A DNA stretch of 64,000 nucleotides from Nemophila menziesii (lineage: Eukaryota > Streptophyta > Magnoliopsida > Boraginales > Hydrophyllaceae): contig JARWIR010000023.1 of assembly GCA_029959085.1 (NCBI GenBank), positions 4,477,860 through 4,541,859 of the forward strand, read 5' to 3'. A program made the position numbers and the translations under genes. This document shows positions 33,933 to 45,438 of this stretch, one piece after another; within the stretch, counting starts at the first letter, position 1; each line of letters starts with the position of its first letter. The notes under the pieces are model-generated. The model was not told the DNA's origin. It ran no database searches and worked only from the letters and a program-made list of their open reading frames with translations.

Positions 33933-36919
33933 ATGCGAAGGAGACTCTTTAAGGATCTAGAGCCATCACCTCCGATCCTTAATAATCCAGAATCATTAAT
34001 CAGTCTTGCTAACAAGAGAAGGAAAGAACAAGAAGCTAGAGAGGTAGAAGAGTTAATTAACAGAATGGAGAACATTAATCTTCAGAATAAACAAAACAAT
34101 AACGGACAAGTTCAGCTGGACGCGAATGGCCAACCAATAGCGCCACAAGGTGTTAAGCCTCAGGTTCCGCCAGTCAATCTTAATCCTCCAACTCAAGTCC
34201 AAATAGATCCATGGTTTGTTAATGGACCAGAAGAGGTTCCATTCCGTGCTCCTGCTCTAGAGGTAGGTGCTCCAGATATAGATGTTCCGAGGTTTCGTCC
34301 AGATTCGGGTATGTTAGCTCAATTCCAAAATTTTGGAAATTTTCGTGGTAAAGCTGGAGAAGATCCCATCCGAGCAGTACAGAAATTCAAGCAGATATGT
34401 TATTCTTATATCACACAAGGAGTTTCGAAAGAACAAATGTATTTTGCTGCGTTTCGATTTTTCGTTATTGATGGAGCAAGTGAATGGCACGATACGCAAG
34501 AACCTACAAAGATAACAAATTGGGAACAATTAGAAACTGCTTTCTTTGACAGGTATTACCCAAGTAACATGAGGTTAGATGATCAACTTGAATTAACGCA
34601 TTTCCGCCAAGAATATGATGAAACTTTGGGTAAAAGCTGGACAAGATTTCAGATGTGTTTACGTAAAGTTCCTGATCATGGCTTTTCAGAACAACAACAG
34701 CTAAAAATCTTTTACAAAGGCCTTGATGGGACTTCAAGAGAAAAATTGAATTTGCTATGTGGTGCGGGATTTCTTCAAGTTCAACCTGTTCATGCAAAAA
34801 TCATCTTGGAAAGAACCGTAAAGAATGAAGTTGGGTGGACTTCAGTAAGAACCGCAGTTAAAGGAGTGAATAAGGTTAATATCAAAGAAAAGTTTGCTAC
34901 GCTTGAGAACAAGATTCAAACCACCATAGAGCAACAATTGAAACAGCTCACTTTAGCTATAAAAGAAGGATTTTCGGGTAAGAAGGTAGTTGTGCAAGCT
35001 ACACAGGAAGTTTATATGTGTTCGATTTGTGAGGTAAATGATCATGATGAGGAAATTTGCCCGAATAATCAAGAGCCTGTGATGTTTGTCTCCAACAGAG
35101 GTAACTTTAATTCAAGTGGTAATGGATATCAGCCTAACAGAAACCATCATGGGTTTCAATACTCAAATCCTAATGGGGCAGTCAATCCTACATATGCGTA
35201 TCAGCCGCGTCCCCAAGGTAACAACTTCAACCCAAGATCACACAATAATTATCAAGGAGGATAGAATCAAGGAAATTATGTGCAAAGACAAGCTCCTCAA
35301 GACACTTACAATGAAACCATGAACCAAAAAGCCTTACCTGCCCATTCACAAGAAGGTGTAGTTACCCTTCAGAAAACCGTTGAAAGCCTAATTGCTATTC
35401 AGACGCAAGCTATGCAGAATCAACAAGCGTCTGACGCAAGTATCAAACTACTTCAGAACCAAATGGATCAATTCGCGAAACAGCTTAATCAGCGTCCACA
35501 AGGGCAACTCCCTAGTGACACAGAAAATCCGAGACAACATGAAGATTGCAAAGTTGTTACGTTGAGAAGTGGTAAGAATCTCCCTCCATCTCCTTTTCCA
35601 GTTATGAAAGAGAAAGAAGTTCCTAGAAAAGAGAAGGATGTGGGAGAAAGAAAAAGATGTTGAGGTTGAAGAAATAGAGAGGCCGAGTGAGATTCCAAAG
35701 AAAAGCGATGATGTTATGAGTAATCGCCCTCCTCCACCGTTTCCATCTCGAGTTCAGAAAAAGGGTGATTTGGCCGATTTTCAGAAGTTCTTTAATAGAG
35801 TAAGAGGCCTTAGTATTAACATTCCGTTGTTTGAAGTTATCCGAGATATTCCAAAGTATACGAAGTTTTTGAAGAGAGCCCTCACTAACAAAAGGCCATA
35901 CTGTGATAATGAAATGATTGGTCTTCCTGAAGAATGTAATGCTATTTGTCAAAGCAAACTACCTCCAAAGTTAGTTGATCCTGGGAGTTTCACAATTCCG
36001 ATATCGATTGGAGAAGAATGGAAAGGTAAAGCACTATGCGATTTGGGTGCAAGCATCAATCTGATGCCCAAATCGATCTTTGATAAGCTAAAAATTAGAG
36101 AAGCAAGACCTACTTCTATGGTCTTGCAAATGGCGGACAAATCTCTTGCACATCCAGAAGCCGAATTGAATATGTCCTTGTTAAGGCAGGTACGTTAATA
36201 TTTCCCGTCGATTTCGTTATACTTGAACACGACGCGGATAGGAATGTCCCCATTATTTTGGGAAGACCATTCCTAGCCACGAGACGTACTTTGATTGATG
36301 TAGAAAACGGTGAATTGACGATGAGAATCCAAGATGAGGAAGTCAAGTTTAATGTATTCCGAGCTATGAAGTTTCCAGATTCTCAAGAAGATTGCTTCAG
36401 AATGGATGTAGTTGAGGAGGCATCGCAAGAGGTATTTGATTGTTTTGACTATGATGATATCTTGCAGGCCGCTTTGACATTAGACTTACATGAGATGATG
36501 GAAGAGCTTGCCAAAACAGTGGCAGCTCTCAATTCTGAGAATCCAAAGTATAGGCGTTTCGCCTATGAACCTGTGAGAGAACCGGGGGAGATCATCCCTA
36601 AAAAGAAGCCTTCAATTGAATCTCCTTCGGAATTGGAAGAAAAGCCCTTACCAGCACACTTGAGGTATGCGTATTTAGGTACTAATGAAACTCTACCTGT
36701 TATTGTTTCAGCAAATTTAACAGGCCCTCAAGAAGATAAATTGTTGCGTGTGTTAAGAGCCAACAAAGCGGCAATAGGTTGGACAATTGCTGACATCAAA
36801 GGCATTAGTCCCTCTTATTGTCAACACAAAATCATACTTGAAGATGATAACGCACACTCAGTTGAAGGTCAAAGAAGGCTTATGCCTGCGATGAAAGATG
36901 TAGTGAAGAAAGAGGTGAT
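33933..36919 (+). pseudogene. Element E1 gag-PR and start of pol, broken
   Basis: ATG 33933 starts a 443-codon open block: N-terminal basic and Gln/Asn-rich region, Retrotrans_gag core (FKQICYSYITQG, ASEWHDTQ), zinc knuckle CSICEVNDHDEEIC (CX2CX4HX4C). A TAG at 35262-35264 is an in-frame nonsense change. The frame continues to a shift near 35640, the protease ([13 protein letters not shown]) lies in the shifted block 35638-36198, and a second shift near 36160 restores the first frame for 36258-36919 ([16 protein letters not shown] protease end and the linker before RT). E2 then interrupts at GTGAT. Compared with the E2 copy there are one nonsense change and two shifts in this part. Confidence 0.88.
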
Positions 36920-38480
36920 TGATGTCTCCCTAATTGTTCTTATTTTCGACCCTTGGGAGACATCATTTTTGGTGTTTATTTAATTAATTTGATAGACTTT
37001 TGAACTTAATATGCAATAATCCAGAATTTCCTTTTTATTTCTAGCATTTTTAATTTATTAAGCTTTTGCGCGTAATATTGGTATTTTTAGTGAAAAGTTT
37101 ACAGGTTTTAGATGTTAGCTAGGAGAGGAATCCGAGGAGAAAGTCAAAGATCGTGAATTAGAGTCAAGACTTGAAGATAAATCCCGAAGATATTATTTTT
37201 AGTGCTGAAAATCCATTTTCCAAGCCATAGATTGCTGATTCGAGGTGCTTAAGCGATGATTTAGCCGCTGACCTTTAAAGAGAAATCATTCCTTATCGAG
37301 TTACGGAACTTTAGCAACTGGAATGAGGTCAATCGGAGTCATAACGCACCGGGAAAAGCCGTTTTAGTGAAGGTGTATCAGCAGTTACGGGATTTTGGGC
37401 TTAGAATTTGGGCTTGGACATTTAATTAGTCTTTTATTTTCTGGTCCAAGCCCTAATCCGTTTTTATGCTTATAAAAGGAGGTCTGGACTTCTATTTTTC
37501 ACACAATTCACATTCCACAAGATTAAACATCAGAGAGAAGTAACAGAAGGAAGAAAGAAGAAGATACAAAAGCTGGAGAGGGTCTATATCTCCGTTCGTA
37601 GTCATTCCGATTCCGGAAATTAGGTTTTTCTTATCTTTTAATTTTGTAAACAATATGAATTCCATTTCTTTTAATTTAGTTTTTATTTTTAATATGAGCT
37701 AAGCTTTTCATAGTGCTTGAGAACAAACAATGGGTGAATCCCAATTTTATGAAATAACGAATGTTGAATTTGGGTTTATGTAAATTAAATTAGATTGGGT
37801 CCTTTACTCTTTTCGATAATTTGTGATTATTTACTGTTTTTAGAGTCGCGAACTAAGAACAGGTATTAGTATCTAGGCTATTCCACATATGTGGCGTGTG
37901 GATCATCCTGACGGAGGGTTTGGGTATAGAATTAATTATTCAATCTAGGATAAAAGCTATTGATTCTGACGAACTTAGCTAATTCTAGGGCCAATGAGGT
38001 AATAAAACTTAAACATCCAACGGTGGATCATATTTACCCTGACGGGACTAGTGACACTTTAGGATCGCCTTATAGTCCACCCTGACGGGGGTATAAGAAA
38101 TTTAGAATCCCGACCATTGTAATTGACCAATTTAGCCCTTAAACAACATAAGTTAGGAAATAAGATTGGGAGGATCCTTGCGTTCTCAAGTACTACTTCT
38201 CATACCGCGCTTTCACTTATTTTACTTGCCTCTTAGCTTTTACTTGCATTTATAATTTGTCTTTCATTTAGTAGTTTTAATAAACAAAACCAAACAAATA
38301 CATTTTATTTACTTGCTTTCATAAGTGCAACCAATCATTATATGCTAAACATTGTAGTCAACCATCCCGTCCTTGGAACGAATCTGTTTTATCATACATA
38401 CTACTTGGGACAACCGTACACTTGCGGTTGTGGTTCGATTATCATTTGCATTCTTTTTTAGAACACACAAAGGACCACCA
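36920..38480 (+). repeat. 5' LTR of element E2
   Basis: Starts TGATGTCTCCC, inverted copy GGGAGACATCA follows after 27 bases. TATAAAAGG at 37471-37479. CTGACG repeats at about 37908, 37966, 38039 and 38082. Stem ACAACCG/CGGTTGT near 38411-38432. Ends CCACCA. Confidence 0.97.
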
Positions 38481-38486
38481 AGTTTT

Positions 38487-38504
38487 TGGCGCCGCTGCCG
38501 GGGA
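38487..38504 (+). other. Primer binding site of element E2
   Basis: TGGCGCCGCTGCCGGGGA, six bases after the LTR; tRNA-Asp type. Confidence 0.92.
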
Positions 38505-38615
38505 CGGTAGCGTGTGACCACGGTGTTTATCCTTTAGTGATAGTTGCATTTATTTTATTTTATCAGTTTTACGCTTTTTGTTTGTTCATCTTTCTCAGGT
38601 TTTTAGGTTTGGTGT

Positions 38616-39390
38616 ATGCGAATAAGGCTATTCAAGGATCTAGAGCCAACACCTCCGATCCTTAGTAATCCAGAATCGTTGATCAGACTTGCTAACAAGA
38701 GAAGAAGAGAACGAGAAGCTTTAGAAGTAGAAGAGTTAGTTAACAGAATGGAGAATATCAATCTTCAAATCAACAAGATAATCAACCAGGTCAACTAGGC
38801 GCAAATGGCCAACCTTTGGCTCCAGGCGCAAATGGAGAATTGGAGAATATCCTCCAATTCCACCAGTGATTCCTAATCCTCAAGTCCAGATAGTGATGAA
38901 TCAAGATCCATGGTTTACTAATGGTCCACCAGAAGTTCCATTCCGTGCTCCTGCTATAGGAGTAGGTGCTCCAGATATTGATGTTCCACGATTCCGTCCA
39001 GATTCGGGTATGTTAGCTCAATTCCAAAACTTTGGAAATTTTCGCGGAAGACCATCAGAAGATCCTCTTAGAGCAGTACAGAAGTTTAAGCAGATATGTG
39101 ATTCGTATATCACACAAGGAGTTTCAAGAGAACAGATGTATTTTGCTGCGTTTAAATTTTTTGTTATTGATGGAGCAAGTGAATGGCACGATACGCAAGA
39201 TCCTACGAAAATTACTAATTGGGACCAATTAGAGACTGCTTTCTTTGACAGGTATTACCCAAGTAATATGCGATTAGATGTTGAGTTAGAATTGACGCAT
39301 TTCCGTCAAGAATATGATGAAACTGTGGGTAAGAGTTGGACAAGATTTCAGATGTGTTTACGTAGAGTTCCCACTCATGGCTTCTCATAA
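38616..39390 (+). pseudogene. Element E2 gag, N-terminal part, frameshifted and stopped
   Basis: ATG 38616, 112 bases after the PBS, begins like D and E1 (LFKDLEPTPPIL). The frame is lost around 38760-38860, where the sequence differs in length from E1, and resumes at 38866 with the Retrotrans_gag core (FKQICDSYITQG, ASEWHDTQDP). A TAA at 39388-39390 replaces the Glu codon found at the same place in E1, just after the HGFS motif. Beyond it the same frame stays open into pol. The product could not be made in full without suppression, so this copy was probably dependent on other Gag, or died through these two changes. Confidence 0.88.
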
Positions 39391-39444
39391 CAACAACAGC
39401 TTAAGATCTTTTATAGAGGCCTTGATGGGACTTCGAGAGAGAAA

Positions 39445-42400
39445 TTGGATACGCTATGTGGTGCAGGTTTTCTTCAAGTTCAACCCGCTCATGCTAAAAT
39501 TATTTTAGAAAGAACAGTCAAGAATGAAGTTGGGTGGAATTCAGTAAGAACACCAGTTAAGGGAGTGAATAATGTTGATATGGAAGAGAAATTTGCTACG
39601 CTTGAGAATAAGATTCAGAATACCATAGAGCAACAATTGAAGCAGCTTACTCTAGCTGTAAAAGAAGGATTTTCGGGTAAGAAGATAGTTGTGCATGCTG
39701 CACAAGAGGTATATATGTGTTCGATTTGCAGAGTAGATGATCATGATGAGGAAAATTGTCCGAATAACCAAGAGTACGTGATGTTTATGTCCAATAGAGG
39801 TAATTTCAATTCAAGTGGTAATGGATATCAGCCTAACAGAAACCATCCTGGGTTTCAATACTCAAATCCTAATGGGGCAGCCAATCCTACCTATGCGTAT
39901 CAGCCGCGTCCCCAAGGTAATAACTATAATCCAAGACCACACAACAATTATCAAGGAGGACATAATCAAAACAATTATGTACAAAGACAAGCTCCTCAGA
40001 ATACTTATGATGAAAATTTGAACCAGAAAGCCTTACCTGCCCATCCACAAGAAGGAGTAGTTACCCTTCAGAAGACGGTTGAAAGTTTAATTGCTCTTCA
40101 GACACAAGCTATGGAACGTCAAAATGCAGCCGAAGCAAATATGAAGTTGTTTCAGAATCAGCTAAGTCAAATTAATAAACAACTGAATCAACGTCCACAA
40201 GGACAACTTCCTAGCGATACTGAGAATCCAATACAACGTGAAGATTGCAAAGCCGTTACACTAAGAAGTGGTAAGAATCTTCCTCCACCTCCTTTTCCCG
40301 TTATGAAAGAGAAAGAAGTTCCGAGAAAAGAAAAGGAAGTGGTTGAGGAAGCGAAAGATAATGAAAAAGATGGTGAGGTTGAAAAAATAGTGAGGCCAAG
40401 AGAAGTTCCGAAAAAGAAAGATGATATTGTGATCAATCGCCCTCCACCACCGTTTCCATCTCGAGTTCAGAAGAAGGGTGATTTGGGTGATTTTCAGAAA
40501 TTCTTTAATAGAGTGAAGGGCCTAAGTATTAATATTCCGTTATTAGAGGCGATTCGAGATATTCCGAAGTATACGAAATTTTTGAAGAGGGCCCTCACTA
40601 ACAAAAGGCCCTACTGTGATAATGAGATGATTGGCCTTCCTGAAGAATGTAGTGCGATTTGCCAAAGTAAATTACCTCCGAAGTTAGTTGATCCGGGGAG
40701 TTTCACGATTCCGATATCAATTGGAGAAGAATGGAAAGGAAAAGCGCTATGTGATTTGGGGGCAAGCATCAATTTGATGCCCAAGTCAATCTTTGATAAG
40801 CTTAAAATTGGAAACGCAAGACCCACTTCTATGGTCTTGCAAATGGCGGACAGGTCTCTTGCACATCCTGAAGGCCGCATTGAAGATGTCCTCGTTAAGG
40901 CAGGTACACTTATATTTCCCGTTGATTTCGTAATACTTGAGTACGATGCAGATAGAAATTTCCCCATTATTTTGGGTAGACCATTCCTAGCTACAGGGCG
41001 TACATTGATCGATGTAGAGAATGGCGAGTTAACGATGAGGATTCAAGACGAGGAAGTCAAATTCAATGTATTTCGAGCTATGAAATTTCCAGATTTTCAA
41101 GAGGATTGCTTCCGAATGGATGTAGTGGAGCAGGCATCGCAAGAGGTATTTGATTGTTTAAATTTTGATGATATCTTGCAGGCTGCTTTGACATTAGATT
41201 CACCTGAGATGATGGAAGAGCTTGCCGAAACAGTGGCAGCTCTTAATTCTGAAAATCCGAAGTATATGCGTCTTGCCTATGAACTTGTGAGAGAACTGGG
41301 GGAGATTATTCCTAAAAAGAAGCCTTCAATTGAATCTCCTCCGGAATTGGAAGAAAAACCATTGCCATCACACTTGAGGTATGCATATTTGGGTACTAAT
41401 GAAACTCTACCTGTTATTGTTTCAGCTAATTTAACAGGCCCTCAAGAAGATAAATTGTTGCGTGTGTTGAGAGCCAACAAAGAAGCAATAGGTTGGACAA
41501 TTGCTGACATCAAAGGCATTAGTCCATCCTATTGTCAACACAAAATTATACTTGAAGATAACAACGCACGCTCAGTTGAAGGTCAAAGGAGATTGATGCC
41601 CGTGATGAAGGATGTGGTGAAGAAAGAGGTGATCAAGCTTTTAGATGCGGGGATTATCTATCCCATTTCGAGTAGTGAATGGGTGAGCCCAGTTCAGTGT
41701 GTACCGAAGAAAGGAGGAATGACAACAGTTCTTAACGATAAAAATGAGGCGATTCCTTCAAGAACGGTAGTTGGATGGAGAGTTTGCATGGATTACAGAA
41801 AGCTGAACAAGGCCACCAGGAAAGATCATTTCCCTTTGCCCTTCATCGATCAGATGTTAGATAAATTAGCCGGAAGGGAATATTACTGTTTCTTGGATGG
41901 CTACTCCGGGTACAATCAGATTTACGTGGCTCCAGAAGATCAACATAAGACTATATTCACATGCCCATTTGGTACTTTTGCATATCGCAGAATGTCATTT
42001 GGGTTGTGTAACGCTCCCGCTACTTTTCAGAGATGCATGATGGACATCTTCTGGGATATGATTGATAATTTCCTGGAAGTGTTTATGGACGATTTCTCCG
42101 TGTTTGGTGATGATTTTGATAAATGCTTGGATAACTTGGAGAAAGTGATGATAAGATGCAAAGAAACAGACTTGGTGTTAAATTGGGAGAAGTGTCATTT
42201 CATGGTTCGTGAAGGTATTGTTCTGGGTCACAAAGTTTCGAGTTCTGGATTAGAGGTTGATAGAGCGAAGATAGAGGTAATTAAAACTCTTCCCCCTCCT
42301 GTTTCTGTTAAAGGGGTAAGGAGTTTTCTTGGCCATGCTGGCTTCTATAGACGATTTATTAAAGACTTTTCTAAGATTGCTAAACCGTTATGCAACTTAC

Positions 42401-44268
42401 TTGAGAAGGACTCCGAATTCCTTTTTGATGAAGCTTGCTTAACGGCCTTCAAAGCAATCAAAGAAAAGCTTATTTCTGCTCCTATAGTGTTACCTCCAGA
42501 TTGGAATTTACCGTTTGAGGTTATGTGTGATGCGAGTGATGTGTGTATGGGAGTTGTATTGGGACAGAGAAAAGAGAAGGTTTTTCATTCGATTTACTAT
42601 GCTAGTAAAACTTTTAGTGGTGCTCAGATTAATTACACAGTTACAGAAAAAGAATTACTAGCAGTTGTATACTCATTTGATAAATTTCGCTCTTATCTTC
42701 TTGGAGCGAAAGTGATTGTTTATACAGATCATTCCGCGATCAGATATCTTATGGAAAAGAAGGATGCGAAACCAAGGTTAATCAGATGGGTGTTATTGCT
42801 ACAAGAGTTCGATTTAGAGAGTAAAGATAGAAAGGGTTGTGAGAATCAGGTTGCAGATCATCTATCGCGCTTAGAGGGTTCAGAGATGAATAGTGGTACT
42901 GAAGCAGTTAGAGAAGAGTTTCCCGATGAGAGTTTATTCGTTGTTCGAGATTATGAAGCTCTGTGGTATGCAGACATTGCGAATTTAGTTGTGAGTGCTG
43001 TTTTTCCTGAAGGTTCTACTTATCAAGAAAGAAAGAGGTTAGCTCATCGTGCTAGACAGTTCTTTTGGGAGGATCCGTTCCTCTATAAAGTTTGTGCTGA
43101 CCAAATGATACGAAGATGTGTAGCAAGGGAGGAGACTGAAGCCATTATAGCTGGATGCCATGATTCATTATATGGAGGACATTTCAAAGGAGATAGAACT
43201 GCTGCGAAGGTATTTCAATCAGGTTTCTACTGGCCTTCTCTTATTAAAGATTGTCATGAATATGTTAAGAAATGTACGAGATGCCAGTTTACCGGAAACA
43301 TATCTAAGAGGGATGAGATGCCACGTAATAATGTGTTAGAGGTTGAGATATTCGATGTTTGGGGTATAGACTTTATGGGTCCTTTCGTTCCTTCAAATGG
43401 TAACCTCTACATCTTATTAGCTGTTGATTATGTGTCTAAGTGGGTAGAAGCGGTGGCTTTACCTACCAATGATTCACGAGTGGTCATCAAGTTCTTGAAG
43501 TCACATATTTTCACTAGACATGGCACACCCAGAGTGATTATTAGCGATGGAGGATCTCATTTCGTTAATAATTATCTGAAGACTGTTCTAGAGAAATATG
43601 GAGTTAGACACCGTGTATCTACTGCATACCATCCACAATCCAATGGTCAAGCTGAAGTATCGAACCGTGAAGTCAAGTCAATCCTAGAGAAAACCGTTGG
43701 TCCTACAAGAAAAGATTGGTCAATGAAGTTAGATGATGCGTTGTGGGCCTATCGTACTGCGTTTAAGACTCCAGTTGGTGCATCTCCCTATCGTATGGTG
43801 TATGGTAAGGCTTGTCACTTACCTTTAGAGCTTGAAATGGGTGCCTATTGGGCAATTGCGCAGTTGAACTTAGATCCTATCTTAGCCGGAAAGAATCGTA
43901 TGATGAAGCTTAATGAACTTGATGAATTCCGATTGCATGCTTATGAAAATGCCAAACTTTACAAAGAAAACACGAAGAAATGGCATGACAATCGGATTCG
44001 TCCAAAGAACTTTGAAGTGGGGCAAAGAGTATTGAAGTATAACTCAAAGTTCAACAATTATCCGGGTAAGTTAAGATCTAAATGGTCAGGTCCATATATT
44101 GTGACCAAAGTTACACCTCATGGGGCGATAGAAATAGAACATCCGCTAGAGAACCGTACCTTTATGGTTAACGGTCACAGATTGAAGATATACCATGGAG
44201 GTGAAGATACCAATCGCTCGGAAGATCCACATACCGGGGAGGTCATGTATCTCCTCGAAGCTCCTTAA
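39445..44268 (+). CDS. pol: Element E2 Gag C-part-PR-RT-RNase H-INT polyprotein (open 1607 codons)
   Basis: The given start is the first ATG after the gag stop; the true frame is continuous with gag. By residue from 39445: zinc knuckle [14 protein letters not shown] about 92-105; Pro/Asn/Gln-rich and basic linker; aspartic protease about 420-540 with DLGAS near 436; RT about 720-960 with [20 protein letters not shown] near 780 and catalytic F880-M-D-D883; RNase H with MCDASD (Asp near 1029) and [10 protein letters not shown]; integrase HHCC zinc region about 1238-1282; catalytic triad Asp1309 (GIDFMGPF), Asp1368 (ISDGGSHF), Glu1404 (NGQAEVSN), with exactly 35 residues between the last two; GPY/F region ([11 protein letters not shown]) near 1547. 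All catalytic residues I can check are present. FMDD in place of YVDD is usual for Athila. Probable function: reverse transcription and integration in the particle. Confidence 0.95.
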   Translation: MDTLCGAGFLQVQPAHAKIILERTVKNEVGWNSVRTPVKGVNNVDMEEKFATLENKIQNTIEQQLKQLTLAVKEGFSGKKIVVHAAQEVYMCSICRVDDHDEENCPNNQEYVMFMSNRGNFNSSGNGYQPNRNHPGFQYSNPNGAANPTYAYQPRPQGNNYNPRPHNNYQGGHNQNNYVQRQAPQNTYDENLNQKALPAHPQEGVVTLQKTVESLIALQTQAMERQNAAEANMKLFQNQLSQINKQLNQRPQGQLPSDTENPIQREDCKAVTLRSGKNLPPPPFPVMKEKEVPRKEKEVVEEAKDNEKDGEVEKIVRPREVPKKKDDIVINRPPPPFPSRVQKKGDLGDFQKFFNRVKGLSINIPLLEAIRDIPKYTKFLKRALTNKRPYCDNEMIGLPEECSAICQSKLPPKLVDPGSFTIPISIGEEWKGKALCDLGASINLMPKSIFDKLKIGNARPTSMVLQMADRSLAHPEGRIEDVLVKAGTLIFPVDFVILEYDADRNFPIILGRPFLATGRTLIDVENGELTMRIQDEEVKFNVFRAMKFPDFQEDCFRMDVVEQASQEVFDCLNFDDILQAALTLDSPEMMEELAETVAALNSENPKYMRLAYELVRELGEIIPKKKPSIESPPELEEKPLPSHLRYAYLGTNETLPVIVSANLTGPQEDKLLRVLRANKEAIGWTIADIKGISPSYCQHKIILEDNNARSVEGQRRLMPVMKDVVKKEVIKLLDAGIIYPISSSEWVSPVQCVPKKGGMTTVLNDKNEAIPSRTVVGWRVCMDYRKLNKATRKDHFPLPFIDQMLDKLAGREYYCFLDGYSGYNQIYVAPEDQHKTIFTCPFGTFAYRRMSFGLCNAPATFQRCMMDIFWDMIDNFLEVFMDDFSVFGDDFDKCLDNLEKVMIRCKETDLVLNWEKCHFMVREGIVLGHKVSSSGLEVDRAKIEVIKTLPPPVSVKGVRSFLGHAGFYRRFIKDFSKIAKPLCNLLEKDSEFLFDEACLTAFKAIKEKLISAPIVLPPDWNLPFEVMCDASDVCMGVVLGQRKEKVFHSIYYASKTFSGAQINYTVTEKELLAVVYSFDKFRSYLLGAKVIVYTDHSAIRYLMEKKDAKPRLIRWVLLLQEFDLESKDRKGCENQVADHLSRLEGSEMNSGTEAVREEFPDESLFVVRDYEALWYADIANLVVSAVFPEGSTYQERKRLAHRARQFFWEDPFLYKVCADQMIRRCVAREETEAIIAGCHDSLYGGHFKGDRTAAKVFQSGFYWPSLIKDCHEYVKKCTRCQFTGNISKRDEMPRNNVLEVEIFDVWGIDFMGPFVPSNGNLYILLAVDYVSKWVEAVALPTNDSRVVIKFLKSHIFTRHGTPRVIISDGGSHFVNNYLKTVLEKYGVRHRVSTAYHPQSNGQAEVSNREVKSILEKTVGPTRKDWSMKLDDALWAYRTAFKTPVGASPYRMVYGKACHLPLELEMGAYWAIAQLNLDPILAGKNRMMKLNELDEFRLHAYENAKLYKENTKKWHDNRIRPKNFEVGQRVLKYNSKFNNYPGKLRSKWSGPYIVTKVTPHGAIEIEHPLENRTFMVNGHRLKIYHGGEDTNRSEDPHTGEVMYLLEAP

Positions 44269-44490
44269 GAGCGTGAGGTAACCCGTCGAGCTTAACGACG
44301 TTAAACAAAAGCCAATTCATTGTATATTAGCTGAGTTTTAATTTTTGCATTTTAGAATAGTTTGATTTTCGTAATTTTAGTGTTTATTATTAAGAAATGA
44401 GGAAGGGTAGTTGTTTTTGATGACTTCAGGGGTAAAAAGGTCATGAGTTTGGGGTCGATAAAGCGAAAATAGGAGAAAAATTGGTTGGAT
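44269..44490 (+). other. Element E2 pol-to-array junction
   Basis: Includes the shared block GAGGTAACCCGTCGAGCTTA (near 44274) and a TGAGTTTGGGG box at 44444-44454. No gene. Confidence 0.6.
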
Positions 44491-45065
44491 GTCCAGGAGA
44501 AACCGGGAACCTGGTTTCGCAAAAACCGGGAACCCGGTTTTGGAGCTGGTACCAACCTCTTCAACGCAACACTTGGCGTCTTGGTTCACGACACAGCGTC
44601 GGAACCGGGTACCCGGATTTTCGAAACCAGGAACCCGGTTTTGGTGTTGTGACTTCTGAAATTTTATGACCCAGCGTCTTGGTGGCTTGCGTTTTGCTCC
44701 GTTTTGGTTCGCTCCATCGACACAAAACCGGGAACCCGCATTTGGCAAAACCGGGTACCCGGTTTCGGAGCTGTAAAAATCCAAAAGTTCTGACCCGGCG
44801 TTTTGGGATGCTGCATTTTGGCGCGTCTTGACTCGCGCCATCGAGAAATTCCGGGTACTTGCATTCCACAGAACCGGGAACCCGGTTTCGGCGAGTAAAA
44901 TCTCTGACCCAGCGTCTTGGGGTCCAGCGTTTTGGTGCGTTTCGAAAAAAAAAACAAAAAAAACAAAAAATTTTAATAATTATTTTTCCGCGCCGTCACA
45001 GCCACGCGGAACCGGGAACCCGGTTTGCCAAAACCGGGAACCCGGTTTTGAAGCTGTGATGTCGG
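44490..45065 (+). repeat. Five-unit palindrome array of element E2
   Basis: Pairs of AACCGGGAACCCGGTT or AACCGGGTACCCGGTT-type palindromes start near 44498, 44601, 44724, 44849 and 45009. Within a pair they are about 4-8 bases apart; after each pair come GGAGCTGT-like and CTGACCCAGCGTCTTGG segments, giving units of about 105-160 bp. Several copies have decayed arms. An A-rich stretch (44947-44970) lies before unit five, where D has its long homopolymer. Confidence 0.9.
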
Positions 45066-45165
45066 TTTTGGAGGCCTTAACCTAGTTTTCTTAGCCTCTT
45101 CTGCAAGTTTTTACCTAAAACGCACCAATAGCCTCCCCACCTCCGAAAATCATCAACAAAAACAC

Positions 45166-45172
45166 TATATAT
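45166..45172 (+). promoter_or_regulatory. Candidate internal TATA box of element E2
   Basis: CTATATATC between the palindrome array and ORF3, followed by about 270 bases of CA-rich leader without upstream ATG pressure. Promoter role inferred. Confidence 0.4.
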
Positions 45173-45438
45173 CATCAAATCCTACCCTCTTTCACCACAA
45201 AAACATAAAATCAACTCACCTCCTCTCCAAAATAACATCAAATCCTTAGTTTTTCCCAAGATTCTTCTTCATCAAATCCTTAAATTAAACCCAATTCTTT
45301 CTTCTCCCATCCAAATTAAACAAGACCCATCTCATATTCCACCTAGTACTTCAATTCCTAAGCCTCAAAACATCAAAATTCTAAACTTTTTCTCTAAGTT
45401 TTTCATTATTTGAAGTTTTGAGTTTGGGGTGGAAAGAG

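Noticed and set aside
38487..38504. tRNA gene fragments at the GGCGCCGCTGCCGGGG sites
   Set aside because: Only the 18-base primer complement is present, directly after each 5' LTR; no tRNA body.
44490..45065. CRISPR-like array
   Set aside because: Repeats are palindromic and regular, but units are about 105-160 bp with similar spacers, inside a plant retrotransposon, and there are no cas genes.
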